Source: Prado023 sp049688595
Lineage (GTDB): Bacteria; Actinomycetota; Actinomycetes; S36-B12; CAIYMF01
NCBI GenBank assembly: GCA_049688595.1
Contig: JBAVLA010000263.1
Coordinates: forward strand, 1-14,697
Length of the DNA stretch: 14,697 bases
Direction: 5' to 3'
Positions 6,668 through 12,578 of this stretch are shown here, piece by piece. A program made the position numbers and the translations under genes. A model generated the notes under the pieces. The model was not told the origin of the DNA. It saw only the letters and a list, made by a program, of their open reading frames with translations, and ran no database searches. Within the stretch, counting starts at the first letter, position 1; the number at the start of each line of letters is the position of its first letter.

Positions 6668-8004
6668 CCCACCTAGATGCCACGGCCAGGATGAGGGCAG
6701 TCACCCGGACCACCACCTTCCGCGCGGCGTTTCAGCTGATCCAGGGCAACGTCGTCGCCCGGCTGGCGGTCGCCTTGGCGGGCCTGCTGGCGGCGCGGGA
6801 GCTCGGCCTGCGCGAGTTCGGCGCCTTCTCCTATGGGCTGGCTACGGCCGCGCTGCTGGCCGGGATCGGCCAGATGGGGCTGCCCGCGCTGCTGACCAGG
6901 GACGTGGCCCAGTCCACCAGCCGAAGGGAGCGCGGGGAGACGCTCTCCGGTGGCGTGCTGTTCGTCGGCGTCATGGCCGGCCTGACCTCGATCCTGGGCC
7001 TGGTCATCGTCTGGTCGGTGGCCAGCCCCGACTTCGAGGACCTGCTGGCACCCGGTGGGTGGTTCGGCATCGGATCGTACGCGTTCACCACGGCTGTCAA
7101 CTCGATCCTCTTCTCCTACCTGCACGGCAGCAGCGACTTCAGCGGCTGGCGGCGGTTCTCGGTGATCAGGGCCGTGCTCAACACCACCGCGATCCTCTTG
7201 GCCCTGGTCCTGTCAGGCACCGCGACAGCCTGCCTCCTGGCCATCGGACTGTCCGAGGCAATGGTCACGCTGGTGCTGCTGTGGTCCCTCCGCGCCGACT
7301 TCCGCAGGCTCGGATCCGAGGTGCGCAGGGCCTTCCTGAGCAGGCTGCGGACGACGCTGGGCCCGGCATCGGCGAGCGTGGCGATCCTGCTGTCGTCGTG
7401 GGCGATGCAGACGCTGCTGCTTTCCCAACCCGGCGGCCTGGACCAAACTGGTGCCTACGGTCTGGCCACGCGGGTCGCGCTGCTGGGCATGTTCATCCCG
7501 GCGGCCTACGTCGGCGCCATCATGCCGCGGATCCTGGCACCCGATGGTCCTGATGCGCGGGCATTCGAGCGGCGCAGCGAGCGCGCCGCGCTGGGGTTCG
7601 CCGCGCTGGGGGGCGTAGGAACCCTGGCTGCCATCCTGCTACTGCCGATCCTGGGGTCCGAGTACGTCGCTGCCGTGCCCGCGCTGGCGGTCCTGTCAGT
7701 CGGGATCCTGCCAACCATCGGCAACACGTTCGCCGGTCAGACGGCCCTGGCGCGGCACCTGACCAGGGCGTGGTGGCTCAGTGACTGCTGGCTCGCGGCG
7801 GCGATCGCAGGCGTGGGCGTCCTGGCTGTCCCAGCCTGGGGGGCCGCGGGATTGGCAGTGGCGTCCCTGTTCGCCTACCTGACGTCCTGGCTGGGCCTGC
7901 GGTTCTGGGTGGGAAGGTACGACGCGAAGCGTCCGCATGATGATGGACGGGACGAACCCGACGTAGATCAAGAGTTGCGCGACGAGTTCCAAGGGGGGAG
8001 CTGA
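6664..8004 (+). CDS. Wzx-type polysaccharide flippase (MOP superfamily)
   Basis: A 446-residue multi-spanning membrane protein of the polysaccharide-export branch of the MOP superfamily, which moves undecaprenyl-linked repeat units across the membrane. The N-terminus has the family pattern of a first helix, then ARELGLREFGAFSYGLATAA and GLPALLTRDVA. Twelve or more hydrophobic segments follow. The start is GTG 6664, overlapping the upstream stop as GTGA; ATG 6691 is possible. The stop is two bases before the acyltransferase ATG. The last 27 residues (420-446, DAKRPHDDGRDEPDVDQELR onward) are charged and are read from DNA that is antisense to a fossil polymerase end. In the inverted copy near 11800 a one-base difference puts the same stretch in another frame that ends at a TAG; here the equivalent TAG is 7964-7966, out of frame. 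Confidence 0.9.
   Translation: MTHLDATARMRAVTRTTTFRAAFQLIQGNVVARLAVALAGLLAARELGLREFGAFSYGLATAALLAGIGQMGLPALLTRDVAQSTSRRERGETLSGGVLFVGVMAGLTSILGLVIVWSVASPDFEDLLAPGGWFGIGSYAFTTAVNSILFSYLHGSSDFSGWRRFSVIRAVLNTTAILLALVLSGTATACLLAIGLSEAMVTLVLLWSLRADFRRLGSEVRRAFLSRLRTTLGPASASVAILLSSWAMQTLLLSQPGGLDQTGAYGLATRVALLGMFIPAAYVGAIMPRILAPDGPDARAFERRSERAALGFAALGGVGTLAAILLLPILGSEYVAAVPALAVLSVGILPTIGNTFAGQTALARHLTRAWWLSDCWLAAAIAGVGVLAVPAWGAAGLAVASLFAYLTSWLGLRFWVGRYDAKRPHDDGRDEPDVDQELRDEFQGGS
7896..7983 (+). repeat. Inverted junction repeat, copy 1 (flippase end with fossil polymerase end)
   Basis: The reverse complement of this stretch matches 11745-11831. Over 7920-7983 I count 57 of 64 identical bases with no gap; 7896-7909 is an exact 14-base match; the 10 bases between align poorly with one gap. 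On the plus strand it is the flippase C-terminus. On the minus strand it still reads VAQLLIY..FVP.I.MRTLRV, the C-terminus of a Wzy-like polymerase with no gene attached. Confidence 0.9.
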
Positions 8005-8006
8005 GG

Positions 8007-9365
8007 ATGCCCGATCCCAAGGAGGGGTGTTCCGCCGGGGGCAGCATTCCGATCCGTGAGCACGAGCAGATGCCGACCCCCGGCATTGGGCCGCTGGCTG
8101 GCGCCGAGTGCATGCAACGCCTCGTTGGGGCGCCCCGACGCCGCGCGCCGCGCTGGCGCTCCCCACTGCGGCGGGTGCGCCGCTCCCCCAGCGAGCGCTG
8201 GCTGTCCCGGTGCGCCAGCGTCGGCGAGGGTGTCCAGGTGACCGGACCGGTGCTGGTCCGGGGCCACGGTGAGGTCGTGATCGGGGATGGTGTCGTGCTC
8301 GACGCCGCCGCTGCCCCAATAGAGCTGAACGCGACGAGCGGCGCCCGCCTGGAGCTGGGTGCGAGGGTCCACCTGGGTCCCGGCACGTCGATCGAGGCCG
8401 CTGAGCTGGTCGTCCTCGGCGCAGATGCGGTGGTTGGCCCGTTCGGGAAGATCCTGGACAACAACTGGCACGGGACTGGCGCCGATCGCCGGGAGACGCC
8501 GCAGTCCAGCCCAGTCCTGGTGGGTGCCGGAGCCCGGGTCGGAACGCGTGCGACACTGCTGCCGGGTGCCGGGCTGGGCGACGGGGCCATGCTGCTGGAT
8601 GACTCGGTGCTGTCCAGGCGGGTACCCGACGGGCATGTGGTCACCGGGGTGCCAGCTAGGCTCGCCCGCGGCGCGGAAGCGGCCGGCCCGACGCCACCAG
8701 ACGATGTCCGACCCTTCCAGAGGATCGAGGTCGGACCGGGTGCGGTCGGCCCGCGGACGCTGCGGTGGCTGTTGGCCGTTGAGAGGATGGACAGCCCCGA
8801 CCTGCCCCGTGTGCTGCGCCCGGTGCTCGGGAGGCTGGATGCGTTGTTCGCTTGGGCGATCGCCCGATGGCAGTGGCGCACTGCGCAGGTGCTTGGCCGC
8901 GCGTACGTGTACGGCCCGATCGACGTGATCAATGACGGAGAGATCGAGATCGGCGACGGGGTGAACCTCCGCGGCGGACCGCTCCGGTCGCGGATCGTGG
9001 TCGGGTCGGGTGCGCGACTGGCGATCGGGGTCAGCACCGCGGCCACGCCGGGGGTCGCAGCGCAGTCAGTGATCAACTACGGCGTGTTCCTGTCGGCGCA
9101 GACCAGCGTCCAGATCGGTGCCAGGTGCCTGATGGGGTCCCGCGTGCTGATCACCGACCAACTCGGCGACCTGGCCGGGCCGGTGGTCATCGAGGACGAC
9201 GTCTGGCTGGCGCACGGAGTCACAGTGCTGCCAGGCGTGACAATCGGTCGGGGCGCAGCGGTGTCGGCCGGCACGGTCGTGGATCGCGACATACCGCCCG
9301 GATCACTGGCCTTCGGCGCACCCGTCCGCTTCCGGCCACTGTCCAACTTCGGGGCGGCGAAGTGA
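8007..9365 (+). CDS. Acyltransferase with two left-handed beta-helix (hexapeptide) domains
   Basis: A 452-residue protein with two hexapeptide-repeat domains in one chain, about 72-220 and 300-445; single-domain O-acetyltransferases of this type usually have about 180-220 residues. Domain 1 contains EVVIGDGVVLD, LELGARVHLGPGTSIE, a retained histidine in ILDNNWHG (H155), and VTGVPARL. Domain 2 contains IEIGDGVNL, VQIGARCLMGSRVLITD, VVIEDDVWLAHGVTVLPGVTIG and FGAPVRF. The usual His-containing loop after ITD reads QLGDLAG and lacks its histidine. The likely reaction is transfer of an acetyl or similar group from acyl-CoA to a sugar. The first 65 residues are Arg/Pro-rich and unassigned. The ATG follows AAGGGGGGAG at good distance, two bases after the flippase stop. 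Its TGA overlaps the next start as GTGA. Confidence 0.82.
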   Translation: MPDPKEGCSAGGSIPIREHEQMPTPGIGPLAGAECMQRLVGAPRRRAPRWRSPLRRVRRSPSERWLSRCASVGEGVQVTGPVLVRGHGEVVIGDGVVLDAAAAPIELNATSGARLELGARVHLGPGTSIEAAELVVLGADAVVGPFGKILDNNWHGTGADRRETPQSSPVLVGAGARVGTRATLLPGAGLGDGAMLLDDSVLSRRVPDGHVVTGVPARLARGAEAAGPTPPDDVRPFQRIEVGPGAVGPRTLRWLLAVERMDSPDLPRVLRPVLGRLDALFAWAIARWQWRTAQVLGRAYVYGPIDVINDGEIEIGDGVNLRGGPLRSRIVVGSGARLAIGVSTAATPGVAAQSVINYGVFLSAQTSVQIGARCLMGSRVLITDQLGDLAGPVVIEDDVWLAHGVTVLPGVTIGRGAAVSAGTVVDRDIPPGSLAFGAPVRFRPLSNFGAAK

Positions 9366-10306
9366 CCGACCAGACAGGGAGGCGCCGCCAAGCCATCCTC
9401 GTGGTGACGCACGGGTCCCAGGCCGTGCTGGCGCAGTTGATGGCGATCCTCGACGACCCGGAGATCGACTTCTTCGTGCACGTCGACGCGCGCACACCAG
9501 GGACTGCGGCCGATGCCCTGTCGGCTGCCGTGACCAGGTCGGGCATCTCCTTCCAGGCCCCAAGGCTCGCCGTCAACTGGGGCAGCGCCCGGATGCTCGA
9601 CGTGACGATGGCGCTGCTGAGCCGGGCCCTTCCCGGTTGCTACGACCGCTACCACCTGATCAGCGGCCAGGACCTTCCGCTGTGCACGGCCCCGGAGTTC
9701 AAGGAGTTCTTCGGCGCCCGACCGACCTACGAGTACGTGGGCTTCATCGATGACGATTTCTCCGACCGCGTGCGCTACTTCTACGCCCTGCAGTCTGTGA
9801 TGGCCCGGGGGACGCTGCTGGGCCGGGGGCTCGATCGCATGCAGGCGGTGGGTGTCCGCGGCCAACAGATGCTCGGAGTGGATCGCGTCAAGAACGCGGG
9901 CATGCGCCCTAAGTTCGGGCCGAACTGGTTCAGCATCACGCACGGCCTTGCTTCCCATGTCGTTTCCCGCAGCGACTGGATCACGGGCACCTTCGCGCGC
10001 ACGCAGTGCGCCGATGAGGTCTTCCTGCAGACTGTCCTGGGCGAGTCGCCGTTCGCGGGGAACCGCGATCCCGACCGGGTCCACAGGGACGGCTCCGCCC
10101 AAGCACTGCGCCTGATCGACTGGACCCGGGGCAGTCCGCACACATGGATCGGGGCAGACCTGGACACGGTCCTCGCCTCCGACTGCGTCTTCGCGCGCAA
10201 GTTCGCGCCTGGCGACACTGAGACGATACGCACCGTGGCCGAGATGGTCAGAACCCGCCCATGGCCAGGGCTGAGGCCACCGGAAGCCGATGAGAACCGC
10301 GCCTGA
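9362..10306 (+). CDS. GT14 (core-2/I-branching type) glycosyltransferase
   Basis: A 314-residue protein with the marks of the core-2/I-branching beta-1,6-N-acetylglucosaminyltransferase family: AILVVTHGSQAVLAQLMAIL (11-30), FFVHVDAR (37-44), YHLISGQDLPL (97-107), FGPNWFSITHG (185-195), CADEVFLQTVL (216-226, with an acidic pair in the place of the family's catalytic glutamate) and RLIDWTRGSPHTW (250-262). Bacterial members occur in polysaccharide loci and may use donors other than UDP-GlcNAc, so a beta-linked branch or chain sugar is only an inference. No signal peptide or membrane anchor is visible, unlike the eukaryotic Golgi enzymes. The GTG start overlaps the upstream stop by four bases. 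Confidence 0.88.
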   Translation: MTDQTGRRRQAILVVTHGSQAVLAQLMAILDDPEIDFFVHVDARTPGTAADALSAAVTRSGISFQAPRLAVNWGSARMLDVTMALLSRALPGCYDRYHLISGQDLPLCTAPEFKEFFGARPTYEYVGFIDDDFSDRVRYFYALQSVMARGTLLGRGLDRMQAVGVRGQQMLGVDRVKNAGMRPKFGPNWFSITHGLASHVVSRSDWITGTFARTQCADEVFLQTVLGESPFAGNRDPDRVHRDGSAQALRLIDWTRGSPHTWIGADLDTVLASDCVFARKFAPGDTETIRTVAEMVRTRPWPGLRPPEADENRA

Positions 10307-10364
10307 GCCGCTCGCGAGCCTCAGTCCTGAGACCTGTTCCGGCCTGAGCGCATCTGGGGACGCC

Positions 10365-10379
10365 TACAATTGTGGGGTG
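10365..10379 (+). promoter_or_regulatory. Possible leaderless promoter at the polymerase start
   Basis: TACAAT (10365-10370) is a near-ideal -10 box. It is followed by six bases and then GTG 10377, exactly where a transcript starting seven bases after the box would begin. That is the arrangement of leaderless actinobacterial genes. The -35 region is weak (GCCTGA at 17 bases). It would give the polymerase its own transcript inside the operon. Confidence 0.45.
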
Positions 10380-11813
10380 CGTACTATAGCAACACCAGCG
10401 GGCTCCGACCGGCGGACTGGACCCGTCGGCAAGCAGCCCAAGGACCCATCGGTTGGAACGCCGCAAGTCCCCGCGCCGCAGCCTGGGCCCAGCCTTGAGG
10501 CGTTCCTCATCCTCGGGATCGCACTGACGGTCGGCATGGCCCTCACCTTCTACCGCGATCCCGGCCCGTTCTGGGCCTGGGGGGTCAGCTTGGCCGTGTA
10601 CCTAGGCGTCGGGGCCACGTCTCCGCAGTTCCGACCGGGGATCCGCCGGATGTCGGCCGCGATCTGGGTCCCATGGCTCGGCCTCATGCTGCTCGTGCTT
10701 GTTCCTTGGGCGATCCTCGCGGTGGGCCCGACGGTCGGCACCCTGCCGAGCCTGCCCGGGTGGCCAGCGATCAACGCAGCCCTGCTCATGTCGTGCATGG
10801 CTTACGCCGCGCTCGCGGTCGGGGTCGGTGGGACCCCGGCCCCACGATCGCCCCGGACGGCGAGGACGGCTCTGCTCGACGAGAAGCACCTGGTCGTCAT
10901 GCTGTTCGCCCTTGCCTACGCGGGCGCGGTCCTCAAGCTCATGAGCCAGGGTGGACTGCACTCCTACCTCGCAGGCGACCCAGTCAGCGCGGCCGCCCAG
11001 TCACAGGACGACGCGTCAGTGCTCGGAGTCCTCGGGACGTTCCTGCCCATGCTGGGCCCTGCAGCCGGGATGCTGGCCTGGCGCCGGTGGAAATGCGTCC
11101 TGAGCCTCCGGCTGATCCCCCTGCTGGTGCTGGCCATCCTCCCGGTCACGACCATGAGCTACAACCGAGCCGCCTGGGTCTTCCCCCTGGTCATCAGCGC
11201 GGTGGTCGTGGTCCGGTTCCACCCGAGGGCCGCCCTGCCGCTGTTCGCAGCCGGCATCATCCTGCTCCCGGCCGGGATCCTGGCCGTCGGCACGTTCCGG
11301 GACGCCACCCAGGCCCGGTACTTGGGCATCGAGATGGTCGATGCCGAGTCGACTGGCCCGTTGGGCGACCTGCAGGTCTATGGGGCCGCCCCGCAGTTTG
11401 TGGCATTCGCAGTGGCGGCGGACCCAGACGTCCCCACGCTGGCCCAGTCGATCCTGTCCCCGGTCCCGAAGCTGGGCACCCAATTCCGGGAGGAATCCGG
11501 CGTCGCCGCCTACAACCGGTCCATCTATGCCGAGGACGTCGCCGACCAGATCCTGCCGCTCAGCGCGGAGATCTACTGGCTCGGCGGCCTGCCGGCGCTG
11601 CTGGTCGGCTACTTCGTGGTCGGGCTGGGCATCCGGGCGGCCTCCCGGTTCGCGGTCCGGGACCCCGCTGATCCAGTCCGGCTCTTCCTCGGGCTGCAGG
11701 CCAGCCTGTACCTGACCCTGTCGTTGTTCTGGAGCGCCGCGGTAGTCGCTCAACTCCTGATCTACGCGTGGTTCGTCCCGTTCATCACCATGCGGACGCT
11801 TCGCGTCGCATAG
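10377..11813 (+). CDS. Wzy-type oligosaccharide repeat-unit polymerase
   Basis: A 478-residue membrane protein with about ten to twelve hydrophobic helices, and one large hydrophilic loop at about 308-393 before the last helices, the usual topology of Wzy/O-antigen polymerases. These join lipid-linked repeat units at the outer face of the membrane. Sequence conservation in this family is low, so the call rests on topology and on its place beside a flippase and glycosyltransferases. I start at GTG 10377 because it follows a leaderless-type -10 box. An ATG at 10290, overlapping the GT14 gene end, would add 29 residues of unremarkable sequence; its GGAAG is only three bases away. The C-terminus, VVAQLLIYAWFVPFITMRTL onward, is duplicated in inverted form inside the flippase gene, and its last 52 bases overlap the convergent epimerase gene. 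Confidence 0.85.
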   Translation: MRTIATPAGSDRRTGPVGKQPKDPSVGTPQVPAPQPGPSLEAFLILGIALTVGMALTFYRDPGPFWAWGVSLAVYLGVGATSPQFRPGIRRMSAAIWVPWLGLMLLVLVPWAILAVGPTVGTLPSLPGWPAINAALLMSCMAYAALAVGVGGTPAPRSPRTARTALLDEKHLVVMLFALAYAGAVLKLMSQGGLHSYLAGDPVSAAAQSQDDASVLGVLGTFLPMLGPAAGMLAWRRWKCVLSLRLIPLLVLAILPVTTMSYNRAAWVFPLVISAVVVVRFHPRAALPLFAAGIILLPAGILAVGTFRDATQARYLGIEMVDAESTGPLGDLQVYGAAPQFVAFAVAADPDVPTLAQSILSPVPKLGTQFREESGVAAYNRSIYAEDVADQILPLSAEIYWLGGLPALLVGYFVVGLGIRAASRFAVRDPADPVRLFLGLQASLYLTLSLFWSAAVVAQLLIYAWFVPFITMRTLRVA

Positions 11814-11831
11814 CCCCCCCAGAACCGCAGG
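11745..11831 (-). repeat. Inverted junction repeat, copy 2 (polymerase end with fossil flippase end)
   Basis: Inverted partner of 7896-7983. On the plus strand it holds the intact polymerase C-terminus and its TAG at 11811-11813. On the minus strand it reads LRFWGGYATRSVRM, matching the flippase LRFWVGRY and then, after a one-base shift, TRSVRM, ending at TAG (11764 to 11762). No flippase gene is attached; the epimerase frame runs into it instead. Confidence 0.9.
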
Positions 11832-12484
11832 GGCGCCAGAGTCGTTGCACAAGGCCGATGCGTTGGCCGCGCGGAAGAAGTCCAGGCTCCAAGCCCAGCC
11901 CGGTGGGCCAAGCAGTCCGCGTACTCGGGGAGCCGCCCTGCCGCAAGAGCCTCGGCCAGTGCCGGCGCGGCGGCGTCCTTGGCGGACAACTCGGGCTGCG
12001 CCCCCGCCAACTGCCAGTCGATCCCGATGGCTGGATCCAGCGGATGCACCTCATGCTCACGCTTGGGCGCGTATCCCTGGCTGCACAGGTACACGACGGT
12101 CGAACCATCCTGCTGTGCGCAGAACCCGTGCCCCAGCCCCTCGGACAGGTACACGGCCCGGCGTTCCCGATCGTCGAGCAGGACCGATGCCCACCGCCCG
12201 AAGGTCGGCGACCCGACCCGGAGGTCGACGACCACGTCGAGGACCGCGCCCTTCACGCACGTAACGTACTTGGCCTGCCCCGGCGGCACGTCAGCGAAGT
12301 GGATCCCGCGCACGACCCCCTTTGCCGAGACAGAGCAGTTGGCCTGGACCAGGTCGAGCCGATGACCGACGGCGGACCTGAACACGGGGTCTTTGAACCA
12401 TTCGAGGAACGACCCGCGATCGTCTCCGTGGATCCGCGGCGTGAAGACCCATGCCCCCTCGATCGGAAGGCTGTCGAATCGCAT
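11762..12484 (-). CDS. rmlC: dTDP-4-dehydrorhamnose 3,5-epimerase (RmlC) family protein with an acquired tail
   Basis: A 240-residue cupin epimerase for dTDP-4-keto-6-deoxyhexoses, a step in making dTDP-L-rhamnose or a related sugar. The RmlC core is complete: GDDRGSFLEWF (20-30), LVQANCSVSAKGVVRGIHF (45-63, with H62), QAKYVTCVKGAVLDVVVDLR (70-89), Y132 and Y138, and LSAKD with D170, which fits the His-Asp pair known from characterised RmlC enzymes. The family usually ends near residue 185-200. Here about 40 extra residues follow, the last 22 (219-240) being the fossil flippase end, overlapping the polymerase gene by 52 bases. A 3-epimerase is an alternative. No rmlA, B or D is in the window. 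The ATG follows a leaderless-type -10 box. Confidence 0.88.
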   Translation of the reverse strand: MRFDSLPIEGAWVFTPRIHGDDRGSFLEWFKDPVFRSAVGHRLDLVQANCSVSAKGVVRGIHFADVPPGQAKYVTCVKGAVLDVVVDLRVGSPTFGRWASVLLDDRERRAVYLSEGLGHGFCAQQDGSTVVYLCSQGYAPKREHEVHPLDPAIGIDWQLAGAQPELSAKDAAAPALAEALAAGRLPEYADCLAHRAGLGAWTSSARPTHRPCATTLAPLRFWGGYATRSVRMVMNGTNHA

Positions 12485-12496
12485 GTCCGGATCCTA
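12482..12496 (-). promoter_or_regulatory. Possible leaderless promoter at the epimerase start
   Basis: On the minus strand TAGGAT (12496 to 12491) is followed by six bases (CCGGAC) and then ATG 12484. This is the same TANNNT-six-base-start geometry as at the polymerase gene. The AGGA inside the box could also serve as a ribosome site, so both readings remain open. No -35 is clear. Confidence 0.35.
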
Positions 12497-12578
12497 CGCC
12501 CACGATTTCAGCCATATGCGGACCGTCCGACCACTGCTGGGACTGAGAGCCGCTGCGTCCGGGTGGAGACTGTGAGCC

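Noticed and set aside
7778..9076. 432-codon minus-strand ORF opposite the flippase end and the acyltransferase
   Set aside because: It has no domain of its own. The polymerase-like segment (MRTLRV) lies in a different minus-strand frame and is explained by the inverted repeat, not by a gene.
11814..11900. Bidirectional terminator between the polymerase and the epimerase
   Set aside because: Only weak four-base stems (CCCC/GGGG and GGCC/GGCC) without T-tracts are present, and the two genes overlap.
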